Virus record (IMG/VR): IMGVR_UViG_3300020185_000254
Coordinates: 1-24,425 of that record
Origin: a virus
DNA length: 24,425 bases
Direction: 5' to 3' (one strand)
A program made the translations under genes and the position numbers. Below are positions 15,401 through 21,830 of this stretch, piece after piece (within the stretch, counting starts at the first letter, position 1; each line of letters opens with the position of its first letter). The notes under the pieces are model-generated. The model was not told the DNA's origin. It did no database searches and saw nothing but the letters and a program-made list of their open reading frames with translations.

Positions 15401-18400
15401 ATCAAGATGGTGTCGGATATCACCGCCCGTTTTACAAGGCAGCTAAGAAAGACAGTCACGGGATTGAGCTTGATGTTGGCGGACCACTTACTGGCGATCA
15501 GGTTACCGCTCTAGGCAAGGGCATTGAGGCGGTCTTCGGAGATCTCGCTGGCGCTATCGGTATTATTAGTACGCCAAATGGTGTGCGTTTGGTAGATTTT
15601 AGTGAGATGGGCTATAAAAAGTTCGGTCCTCTCATCCAGCAAGTGGTAGAATCAGAGACAGATTTGACGGCTGAGTTAGTACACTTTGCGTTTGACGGTG
15701 ACTTAGTCGAGAACAATTGGGAGGATAGTGCCGATGGGCAAGATTACATCAACAAGATTCGCGACAAAGGACGATCCGATATACTCGGGTTCATCGCAGC
15801 TGAGTTTTCACAACCGCTCCAAGAAGTCTTCAACCGATACTCAGAAGAGTTCGGATGGGGCGAGCCCGGAGATGTCCAAGAAAGACTCGAGCAAGCCAGC
15901 AACGAAGCAGGATATGTAACCCCTCTCTTCTCTCGCAGGCGTGAATCCACATTCACAGTACCTGAAGAGAAATTCGCGGATAGGTTTATCCGCAACCTAC
16001 AAGATAAATTCCTACAAGTTCAGCGCGTTCAGCGAGCAATCGAAAAAGCCACGGGCCGCAAGCTAGAGAAAGACTCTGACCCTTATCTGGTAGAGCAGTT
16101 CTTCACTGGCAAAGCTGAGGAAGATCTCGCCGCGGCAGAGCGCAAATTCATTCAGCCAATGATGGACAAGCTCGGTCAGTACGGCCTGAACATGAATGAG
16201 TTGGATCTATTCCTGATGGCTCGTCATGCGCCCGAGCGTAACGCAACCATTGCAGAGCGCAGAACACCCAAGGCTACAGATCAGGAGCCTAATCCAGAAT
16301 CTGAAATGCCGGACGGCGGTTCAGGAATGACCAATCAGCAGGCAGCTGACTGGATGGCGACGTTTGATCGCGAAGGAAAGTTGCAGCAGCTCGAAGAGGT
16401 GGCTAAGTACATCGACATGATGGTGGTTGAGCAACGTCGCATCATGACAGATCTTGATTTGATCAATGAGGCTCAGGCGTACCAGCTCGAAAACAACTGG
16501 CAGTACTACGTTCCACTCAAGGGCTTCGCTGAAGACTCTGAGTCCGATAACTCTACGCTGCACCAAAAGCGCGGCAAGGGTTTTGATATCCGGGGCAAGG
16601 AATACAAGTCTGCGACGGGCCGTAACAGTATGCCGGAAAGTCCTACAGCCGTGCTGCTAGCAGACCTCACTGAGAAGATCATACGATCCAGAAAGAATGA
16701 GGTAGGTCAGGCCTTCCTCAAGATGGTTCAAGACAATCCCAACCCGGACATCTACGAGATTCTGGAGCCGGGGGACTTGCCCAAAGGTTATGACGGCACG
16801 CTTGATAAAGATGGCAAGGCGAAGATGTCTGCTATCAACCCGGCTATGGACCCCTCAGTATTAGCCGTAAAGCAAAAAGGCGGCGAGACTAAGTACATTA
16901 AGATTCACGACAAGCTGCTTGCATCTGCTATGAAGAACATGGGGCCGCAAGAGATGGGCACGGTAACCGGCTTAGTCAATACAGCTACCCGGTTCCTCTC
17001 TGCAGCTAACACTTCTTTCTCCCCCGAGTTCCCACCCGTTAACTTTGTTCGAGATATCACCACGGCAATCATGAGTGTCTTGGCTGAGACCGATTTGAAG
17101 GACGGCAAGATTAAGGACATGGAAGGCGTTGCCGCGAAGATGGCTAAGGGTGCTTTGTTCCGAGTTAGAGATATCAACAACTACTATGAAAGCGTCAAGG
17201 CTGATCCCAATTACAAGCCCGAAGGTATTGAGGCAGACTTTGCTGAGTTCCTAGAGATGGGTGCTAAGACTGGATACTTTGACAGCAAGGATATCAACCA
17301 GCTCAAGGGCGACCTCGAGAGCATGCTCACCATGGCAGGCAACACCAACAAGGGTGCCTTCCTAAGAGCTAAGAAGAAAGTGTTCGATAAGGTCGAGCAA
17401 TGGAATACCGCGGTAGAGAATGGTGTTCGTTTGTCTGCGTATATCCATGCCCGGGATGCTGTATACCAAGCATCGATTGAGTCAGGTGTCGCGCCTGAGA
17501 AGGCAATGAAGGATGCCAAGCTAACAGCTGCTGACTTAGCCAAGAACCTAACCGTTAACTTCAACCGTAAGGGTGAGTATGGTCAGGCCATAAACGCTTG
17601 GTACATGTTTGCCAACGCCAGTATTCAAGGCAGCTTCAACTTGCTGCGTGCTGTATCTCCACTACGACGCGATGCCGAAGGCGACTTCAAGCTAGATCCC
17701 AAGATGAACACGGCCCAGAAGGTAGCCGCGGGAATGGTGGGCACTGGCTACTTCTTTGCCGCGATGAATCGTGAGCACGGCGGTGAGGATGAGGATGGCG
17801 TACCGTACATCGACAAGATCTCTCGTCACGTTAGAGAGCGGAACCTTATCTTGCTCGACAGTGTGTGGGGCGGTGACGGCGAGAAGTACACAGCTTTGCC
17901 TCTGCCATACGGCTTCAATATATTCTTCAATCTCGGCGACACGCTGGAAGCTGGCAAAAACTCAACGTACTTACCAAGACGACAGTCACTGGTAGGCCAG
18001 ATGGTCATCGGGTCACTGAACTCATTCAGTCCGTTTGGTGTTCCTGCAGGCGAAGATGCCCTTACCGGAACAGCTCTAACCCTCACGCCATCAGTGTTGA
18101 AGCCAATCGCTGAGATTGCTGCGAACCAAAGCGAGTTCAATGGTGGTCCGATCTACCCAGAGCAACGTGGCTATGGCGCTCAGCCGGTCGAGGCTTATCA
18201 GTCATTCCGCTCCACCAAAGAAGTGTACAAGAACCTTTCCATGTTCATGAACGACTTCACTGGCGGCAGTAAGTATGAAGAGGGTGGTATCAGTATCGCC
18301 CCTGACAAGATCGAACACGTCGTTGAATACGCGATGGGTGGTATGTATCGAACCGGGTCAAGGCTTCTCGAGACTGTCGATGCGCTTGGAGATGGCCGAC

Positions 18401-18780
18401 AGCTGTCAACCAACAACATTCCATACCTCAGATCATTTGCCGGAGAGAACAGATTCTACGAAGACCAGTCTCTTTTTTATGACCGATTAGAAGACATAGA
18501 TAATGCGGTTGCGGCCATCAAGGATAGAGAAAGCACTCCGGCAGAGAGGGGTGCGGCTCGAAAGGAAAACATGTGGAAGATAAAGCTTGCTAACAGGGCC
18601 AAGGGCGCTAGGAAGCGAATGAAGTTCCACCGTGATGCAAGGGATCGAATTGTCGCCAATACAGAGATCACAGACGCGGAGAAGGATGTTCGAATTAAGG
18701 AAGCGGAGGCCAAGATGAAGGCGGCTACGGATGAGTTTAATAAGGCTTACAACGAAGCCGAAAACAAAGCTGAGGGATAG
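12463..18780 (+). CDS. giant polyvalent internal virion / ejection protein with HExxH peptidase module
   Basis: A 2105-residue protein from a GTG that overlaps the previous stop. Four blocks are separated by LFSR at 302-305, 526-529 and 1155-1158. Block 1 has a domain at 155-300 (RLDIPAYRDNGTWVVSIHEQ; FFYDR; ADEVIQVGPLVLAKNP) like domains of phage polyvalent proteins; LPD3- or ADP-ribosyltransferase-like labels are possible but unproven. Block 2 has H395-E-T-T-H399 and a candidate third zinc ligand at E463 (SEMLAY). Block 3 (530-1155) contains RFWYENSGEAI near 640 and GATIDLWMMRAGG near 746; function unknown. Block 4 resembles LPD38-type C-terminal regions of polyvalent proteins (RFIRNLQDKFLQVQRVQRAI; VNFNRKGEYGQAINAWYMF near 1695) and ends in charged coiled coil. 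I infer a gp16-like protein ejected into the host, with enzymatic cargo. Confidence 0.75.
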   Translation: MSLTACIKKAAKAISPQDGAYLTQVRAELMQEGMTAIEADRAAVQTLMDGTMQELQELSRMVEEQGGKPLYEEMTQAALSRVTDRTPELQEAAQGVTEGTVNQEQYAETVDRFKPVQAYESVPEPEADEAAVAALTEDKRERFGAAREVEDGTPVAVRLDIPAYRDNGTWVVSIHEQKEGQGQSSFQAGKSIGYDSTAVIDNVEFGMPQKGALNIAKGKPKGTIATMKGTWRNVPAAAAKEMADAAMASGDYVQVGMDPERHSFFYDRGDHRVPVLSADEVIQVGPLVLAKNPTYGKKEDFLFSRTGKPALDPVQLNAVVERITPGRNIDNPESPVVVVDTFNDLPQAIKDVAIAQGAQRADGTSEVDGAFHNGKVYLVREEIASEEQAETVLLHETTHGGMMEMLRDQGIKQAANELFVAMGGSKGFNKIAAEMGIEEKLKPYREGSEGMTQEDRQFLMVSEMLAYIGEKGSKGLKLKAQELIGRIKQWLRDRGFATLAEKDATDIAYMARKSREIGLGQGPATLFSRKREKQLGEYSARQDANGGLFVSGDVESIRSKLPDGLRGRPVEGGLQFTPNNAPRVEAALSGERFSGRSGEVTKNEMKNGRYVGAPPQYNTPAKLPAFRKRFKMLADEGTRGRFWYENSGEAILQMTGGNVEEAKKFVALLAIFSPQAKVDANSTFALRAWAQYQAGKPIEVKQDNMNQKATELLYENKPWNGEKTSNFFQNLLREIEPSTEGKQGATIDLWMMRAGGFKTDAPNGSQYAFLENETNRLAQELGWEPQQVQAAIWVAMKARMENKGVKQRTEARSEKDGYLHYTYEPKKTRHVTSPDEHMQNWIDEAMKHTPTEADTSAAKFDYGDGVRRHLGQISWEATPSTKIDVLPGIHDASYEDKLDFQYAVQNVLYDENGTDKLAMQLGLLVNTNDTVVPGYWEGISNPSNQTEVAMVPAKGSVTGTDQAQKDNLDVYAAAIGLMLNQDGVGYHRPFYKAAKKDSHGIELDVGGPLTGDQVTALGKGIEAVFGDLAGAIGIISTPNGVRLVDFSEMGYKKFGPLIQQVVESETDLTAELVHFAFDGDLVENNWEDSADGQDYINKIRDKGRSDILGFIAAEFSQPLQEVFNRYSEEFGWGEPGDVQERLEQASNEAGYVTPLFSRRRESTFTVPEEKFADRFIRNLQDKFLQVQRVQRAIEKATGRKLEKDSDPYLVEQFFTGKAEEDLAAAERKFIQPMMDKLGQYGLNMNELDLFLMARHAPERNATIAERRTPKATDQEPNPESEMPDGGSGMTNQQAADWMATFDREGKLQQLEEVAKYIDMMVVEQRRIMTDLDLINEAQAYQLENNWQYYVPLKGFAEDSESDNSTLHQKRGKGFDIRGKEYKSATGRNSMPESPTAVLLADLTEKIIRSRKNEVGQAFLKMVQDNPNPDIYEILEPGDLPKGYDGTLDKDGKAKMSAINPAMDPSVLAVKQKGGETKYIKIHDKLLASAMKNMGPQEMGTVTGLVNTATRFLSAANTSFSPEFPPVNFVRDITTAIMSVLAETDLKDGKIKDMEGVAAKMAKGALFRVRDINNYYESVKADPNYKPEGIEADFAEFLEMGAKTGYFDSKDINQLKGDLESMLTMAGNTNKGAFLRAKKKVFDKVEQWNTAVENGVRLSAYIHARDAVYQASIESGVAPEKAMKDAKLTAADLAKNLTVNFNRKGEYGQAINAWYMFANASIQGSFNLLRAVSPLRRDAEGDFKLDPKMNTAQKVAAGMVGTGYFFAAMNREHGGEDEDGVPYIDKISRHVRERNLILLDSVWGGDGEKYTALPLPYGFNIFFNLGDTLEAGKNSTYLPRRQSLVGQMVIGSLNSFSPFGVPAGEDALTGTALTLTPSVLKPIAEIAANQSEFNGGPIYPEQRGYGAQPVEAYQSFRSTKEVYKNLSMFMNDFTGGSKYEEGGISIAPDKIEHVVEYAMGGMYRTGSRLLETVDALGDGRQLSTNNIPYLRSFAGENRFYEDQSLFYDRLEDIDNAVAAIKDRESTPAERGAARKENMWKIKLANRAKGARKRMKFHRDARDRIVANTEITDAEKDVRIKEAEAKMKAATDEFNKAYNEAENKAEG

Positions 18781-18781
18781 C

Positions 18782-19954
18782 ATGGAGCACCTATTAGAGT
18801 TTGCCACGGAACGGCAAAAGGAAGTAATAAAACTAGTCATAGAGATGGGCAGTGCTCGACGTGCTGCTGAAGCTTTAGGAATACACCACAGCACTGTGGG
18901 TGAGATGATAAATCGCGCCAAGTCCAAGGCAGCAATAAGCGGTGTTGCGCCAGAAGCGGGTATGACCCATCAAACTGCGGAAGGCTTTGCTACTAAGCGC
19001 GTCAGCACCATGTACAAAGATGACGGTTCGGTAGGCCTCCAGTGGCATATACAAGAGCAAGATAAAAAGCAGCAGATGGAAGCGATCACTCGTTTTTGTG
19101 AGTCGTTTAAGTGGAAGCCAGCGCCCAAGATTAAGCACAAGGGTGCTGAGAAAGCTGAGCTATGCACGCTGTACACGCTTACCGATTATCACATGGGTAT
19201 GTATGCCTTCCGAGATATCGGCGGTGATGATTGGGACAGCAAGATAGCGACCAACACAGCCATTACAGCATTGGCTCAGATGATTGATGGGTCACCGGAC
19301 TCAGCCATAGGGATACTGAATCTCCAAGGCGATTTTTTGCATTACGACTCCCTAGAACCAGTAACTCCGACTTCCGGCCATATCGTCGATTCTGATTCAA
19401 GAATGGAAGCACTGGTCGACGTTTCAGTGCACCTGATCATGCACTGCATAGAGATGCTGTTAGAGAAGCACAAGGATCTGAAGATCTTTATCTGCGAGGG
19501 TAACCACGATATCGTCTCGAGCCTATTCCTGCGCAAGTTGGTCAAGCATGTCTACATGGATAACAAGCGTGTCAGTGTGGACGACACGTCATTCCCGTAC
19601 TATGCGTATCAGCACGGCAGGGTCATGCTGGGATTCCACCACGGTCACAAGAAGAAAAACACCGCCTTACCAGCGCTGTTCGCCAGTGAGCCAAGGTATC
19701 GTCAGATGTGGGGCTCTTGTACTGCTGGCACGTATATCCACACAGGTCACTATCACCATCAAGAAAAAGATGTCCACGAAGATGGCGGTGCCGTTGTGGA
19801 GCGTCATCCAACACTCGCTGCACGCGACAGCCATGCCGCTCGCGGTGGCTACACGAGCCTAAGAGCAGCGCACGCTATAACGTACCACAAGGAAAAGGGT
19901 GAGGTGTCTAGGTGTACGGTTACACCCAGCGCATCCCAAGAAGCCGCAGCCTAA
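18782..19954 (+). CDS. HTH + calcineurin-like metallophosphoesterase
   Basis: A 390-residue protein from the ATG at 18782, preceded by GAGGG. An in-frame ATG at 18731 lies inside the previous gene and has no such site. Residues 10-45 form a helix-turn-helix (SARRAAEALGIHHSTVGEMI). The rest carries the full calcineurin-like phosphoesterase motif set: D135-x-H137, G-D184, G-N241-H242-D243, H287-G-H289 and G-H323-x-H325, which bind two metal ions and hydrolyse phosphate esters or DNA/RNA phosphodiesters. The combination of DNA-binding head and phosphoesterase suggests action on DNA. Such genes occur near the virion and packaging genes of several phages, but the substrate is unknown. It is the last rightward gene and overlaps the convergent zinc protein gene by 35 bases. 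Confidence 0.85.
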   Translation: MEHLLEFATERQKEVIKLVIEMGSARRAAEALGIHHSTVGEMINRAKSKAAISGVAPEAGMTHQTAEGFATKRVSTMYKDDGSVGLQWHIQEQDKKQQMEAITRFCESFKWKPAPKIKHKGAEKAELCTLYTLTDYHMGMYAFRDIGGDDWDSKIATNTAITALAQMIDGSPDSAIGILNLQGDFLHYDSLEPVTPTSGHIVDSDSRMEALVDVSVHLIMHCIEMLLEKHKDLKIFICEGNHDIVSSLFLRKLVKHVYMDNKRVSVDDTSFPYYAYQHGRVMLGFHHGHKKKNTALPALFASEPRYRQMWGSCTAGTYIHTGHYHHQEKDVHEDGGAVVERHPTLAARDSHAARGGYTSLRAAHAITYHKEKGEVSRCTVTPSASQEAAA

Positions 19955-20162
19955 ACTCTGCTTCAGTCTTATTGATCGTGTGCTTCCTGCATCCGCAGCT
20001 TTTACGAGCTCGGATGTGGGCTCCCCTGACATTCCATTCGTTGCTGCACGCCTTGCACATACACAACCACCAGTGATGGTTGTCGTTGCCGCGGTAAGCG
20101 TAGTCAAGAACTCGAACGTAATCCGTTTCGAATCCCCGATAGTCCCTTCGTTTAGCTGGCAT
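19920..20162 (-). CDS. small Cys-rich zinc-binding phage protein
   Basis: An 80-residue protein starting MPAKRRDYRGFE at 20162, with its ATG inside the last codons of the upstream membrane peptide gene (ATGCCAGCTAA), which decides this start over one at 20189. It has C-x-C-x-x-C (WLCMCKAC) and CGC 23-26 residues later (RKSCGCR), a zinc-ribbon pattern common in small phage proteins, followed by a helix (NKTEAEFRLRLLG). It may bind DNA, and such cores also occur in homing-endonuclease-like and regulatory proteins. Its 3' end overlaps the metallophosphoesterase gene tail to tail by 35 bases. Confidence 0.65.
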   Translation of the reverse strand: MPAKRRDYRGFETDYVRVLDYAYRGNDNHHWWLCMCKACSNEWNVRGAHIRARKSCGCRKHTINKTEAEFRLRLLGMRWV

Positions 20163-20286
20163 CAAATATGTGCGCCCAGAAGCAGACAAGACCAGTTGCT
20201 ATGACAGCAAATAAAACAGCAAGGAGCATAAAGGTCATTACAATTGCCGCAGATACAAAGTAGCAGCTTTTAATGAACCCCTTCAC
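20152..20286 (-). CDS. possible one-helix membrane peptide
   Basis: A frame from a GTG at 20286 to the TAA at 20152 encodes 44 residues: a short basic start (VKGFIKS) and one long hydrophobic segment of roughly 30 residues (AAIVMTFMLLAVLFAVIATG is its core) ending FWAHIFDAS. Without this gene 107 bases would be empty between two tightly packed genes. Its start overlaps the upstream HTH gene and its stop overlaps the next start. The exact start is uncertain (GTG at 20289 or 20286, or ATG at 20238 giving 28 residues), and no clear ribosome site is seen. Possible roles include a small inner-membrane regulator or a holin-like peptide; neither is supported by a motif. Confidence 0.4.
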   Translation of the reverse strand: MKGFIKSCYFVSAAIVMTFMLLAVLFAVIATGLVCFWAHIFDAS

Positions 20287-20602
20287 CACCGCACTTTTCA
20301 CACCGCGGCTTATGTCCAAAGATAGGTATTTCAGATAAGTAGTAGCCCCTTTCGCCAGTGCCGCAACACGCACTGCAGATCTCAGTGCTGAGTCGACCGC
20401 TAACATCAGAAGCACCTTGAAGTCTCCCGCCCAATCTTTCATCTTCGTTCTCCCAAGCGTCATAGCCATAAAGCTCTACGATCCTGAAGTAGCGCCTCAT
20501 GGTGGTCTCTGATATGTTGTTTAGTGTTGCGATGTTGCCCATGAAAACTCCGCTTTCGCGCAGCTCATAAGCCTCTGCCATTTGTGTAACTGAGAGTTTC
20601 AT
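20270..20602 (-). CDS. HTH protein with DnaJ/antiterminator-type zinc finger
   Basis: A 110-residue protein starting MKLSVTQMAEAYELRESG. Residues 1-45 form a helix-turn-helix (MAEAYELRESG... ISETTMRRYFRIVELYG). The C-terminus has C-S-A-C-x-G-x-G and C-E-K-C-G-G-E-G, about 20 residues apart: the CxxCxGxG pair of DnaJ-type zinc fingers, also found in phage late antiterminators of the Q type. I infer a regulatory DNA- or RNA-polymerase-binding protein, possibly controlling the late or integration genes. An ATG at 20629 would add nine residues; I chose 20602 because translation from there begins directly at the HTH helix, but neither start has a good ribosome site. It is divergent from the integrase across attP. 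Confidence 0.65.
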   Translation of the reverse strand: MKLSVTQMAEAYELRESGVFMGNIATLNNISETTMRRYFRIVELYGYDAWENEDERLGGRLQGASDVSGRLSTEICSACCGTGERGYYLSEIPIFGHKPRCEKCGGEGVH

Positions 20603-20606
20603 GTGA

Positions 20607-20621
20607 CACGAATTGGCCACG
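20607..20621 (+). repeat. CACGAATTGGCCACG, copy 1 (left of attP)
   Basis: Matches the copy at 20812-20826 in 14 of 15 bases (C instead of T at one position). It lies just upstream of the HTH/zinc-finger gene start and 30 bases left of the attP core. Possible integrase arm site, Xis site or operator. Confidence 0.5.
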
Positions 20622-20628
20622 ACGGCCA
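20614..20628 (+). other. inverted repeat TGGCC-ACGAC-GGCCA
   Basis: A perfect 5-base inverted repeat with a 5-base spacer, at the upstream edge of the minus-strand cluster and overlapping the first TTGGNCACG repeat. No T-run follows, so a protein-binding palindrome is more likely than a terminator. Confidence 0.35.
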
Positions 20629-20650
20629 TGAAACCCAGTGTTTACGGGGA

Positions 20651-20675
20651 GGTTCGATTCCGGCCCCGGGCACCA
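20651..20675 (+). other. attP: attP core: 3' end of a tRNA gene
   Basis: The bases GGTTCGATTCC, then GGCCCCGGGCACCA, form the T-arm loop, T-stem 3' strand, acceptor 3' strand, discriminator A and encoded CCA of a tRNA. The upstream bases do not continue as a tRNA: the T-stem 5' strand mismatches and no anticodon arm is present. Such 3' tRNA ends are the classic core of tyrosine-integrase attP sites, which restore the host tRNA on integration. The acceptor half (CCCGGGC) implies a host tRNA starting GCCCGGG; tRNA-Leu fits best from memory. The integrase starts 171 bases downstream. Confidence 0.8.
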
Positions 20676-20776
20676 TCAGCATATTTCCAGAAATAACATT
20701 CCCCACTATTTCGCACCCTTTCCTAACAAATTCAACGGTTTACCCAACCCCTCGTTAGTAGCCATCCACCAAATGA

Positions 20777-20807
20777 TTGGAATTCCCACTATAAAATTGG
20801 TTATGAT
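20777..20807 (+). promoter_or_regulatory. candidate sigma70-like promoter for the integrase
   Basis: TTGGAA at 20777-20782 and TATGAT at 20802-20807 resemble -35 and -10 boxes with a 19-base spacer (longer than ideal). A start near 20814 would fall inside the CACG/TTGGNCACG repeats at 20812-20838, which would then act as an operator-like element just ahead of the int ribosome site. Consensus matching by eye only. Confidence 0.3.
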
Positions 20808-20811
20808 CTGC

Positions 20812-20838
20812 CACGAATTGGTCACGCGATTGGACACG
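20812..20838 (+). repeat. tandem TTGGNCACG repeats, copies 2 and 3
   Basis: TTGGTCACG (20818-20826) and TTGGACACG (20830-20838) are spaced 12 bases start to start, preceded by another CACG at 20812. Spacing of about one helical turn puts them on the same DNA face. They end one base short of the ribosome-site GGAGG of int. Confidence 0.55.
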
Positions 20839-20846
20839 GAGGGTTT

Positions 20847-21830
20847 ATGGCAGGGAGTTTCACTCGACTGGAGAGCGGAAACTGGAGAGCACGGGTTCTC
20901 GTTGATGGAGCTCGTATCACTGGAACATTCCCGACTAAGCGCAGGGCTGAGCAATGGGTTGGGGAGCAGCTCAATAAAAAGCATGCGGTCTACAGCTACA
21001 CTCTTCTTGAAGCAGCTCAGCGGTATGCCGACGAGGTTTCTCCAACCAAGAAGGGAGAACGCTGGGAGGCGATAAGAATTAACGCCTTGACCAGAGACTA
21101 CCCGCGACTTTTTGCTATGAAGCTCAGCAAGATCGAATCCCAGCACATCGAAGAATTTATTAAGGATCGAATGGAGTCGGTCAAGAGTTCGACCGTTAAC
21201 CGGGAGATCAGCGTGATCTCTCACATATTTAAAAAAGCGATCAAGTGGAAGTGGGCAACGGAGTCTCCGACGACGCACGCTGACAGGCCGCGAGATCCAC
21301 CGCCAAGAGAACGACGGATATCCGAAGAAGAGATCGCCTTGATTTGTGCTGTCTTGGGATACTCCGAAGAGGTAACGGTGACCAACAAAAGTCAGATCGT
21401 CGCCATTGCTTTCTTGCTCGCTATCGAGACTGCGATGAGGCAAGGGGAAATCTCCAGTCTGGAGAAGAGAGACGTTGATCTGAATCGTAAAACTATTACG
21501 CTTCGCCCCGAGATCACCAAAACTAATGAGGGTAGGATTGTCCCACTCAGTCCCGAGGCCATTCGTTTGATCAAGAGAGTACCCAAAAGCAAGACCTCTC
21601 AATGGCTCGGATGCTACGCGCCCAGCGTCAGCGCCCTGTTTCTCAAGGCGGTTCGAAAATCTGGAATTGAAAATCTCACCTTTCATGATTCGAGACATGA
21701 GGCCACGACCCGGCTTGCTGGTAAGTTCCACGTCTTGGACCTTGCCAGAATCACCGGGCACAAAGACATCAACAAGCTTTTGATCTATTACAACCGGAGC
21801 GCTGCTGACATGGCTAACGACTTGGTCTAA
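20847..21830 (+). CDS. int: phage tyrosine integrase
   Basis: A 327-residue site-specific recombinase. The start is an ATG preceded by GGAGGG. Residues 1-45 are a small arm-binding-like domain (LESGNWRARVLVDGARITGTF). Residues 50-160 are the core-binding SAM-like helices. The catalytic domain shows R198 (TAMRQGE), H280-x-x-R283-H284 (HDSRHEA), H305 (GHKD) and the nucleophile Y314 (Y315 is adjacent), nine residues after H305 as is usual in this family. It recombines attP with attB, here probably a tRNA-Leu gene, with the attP core 171 bases upstream. All key residues are present, so the enzyme should be active. Its stop overlaps the stop of the convergent xis-like gene. Confidence 0.93.
   Translation: MAGSFTRLESGNWRARVLVDGARITGTFPTKRRAEQWVGEQLNKKHAVYSYTLLEAAQRYADEVSPTKKGERWEAIRINALTRDYPRLFAMKLSKIESQHIEEFIKDRMESVKSSTVNREISVISHIFKKAIKWKWATESPTTHADRPRDPPPRERRISEEEIALICAVLGYSEEVTVTNKSQIVAIAFLLAIETAMRQGEISSLEKRDVDLNRKTITLRPEITKTNEGRIVPLSPEAIRLIKRVPKSKTSQWLGCYAPSVSALFLKAVRKSGIENLTFHDSRHEATTRLAGKFHVLDLARITGHKDINKLLIYYNRSAADMANDLV

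Noticed and set aside
18731-18781. Earlier ATG for the metallophosphoesterase
   Set aside because: It lies inside the giant gene and lacks a ribosome site, whereas the ATG at 18782 has GAGGG at proper distance.
20152-20469. Long version (105 residues) of the membrane peptide gene
   Set aside because: Its first 60 residues lie antiparallel in frame to nothing but fully overlap the HTH/zinc-finger gene on the same strand; only the part after about 20286 is free, so a short version is preferred.
20630-20675. Possible complete tRNA gene ending in CCA
   Set aside because: Only the T-loop, acceptor 3' strand and CCA are present; no anticodon arm, D arm or matching 5' acceptor strand lies upstream. 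It is an att core.
20638-21075. A 145-codon frame on the plus strand covering attP and the start of int
   Set aside because: It overlaps the true int frame and the attP core, and its translation has no recognisable pattern.
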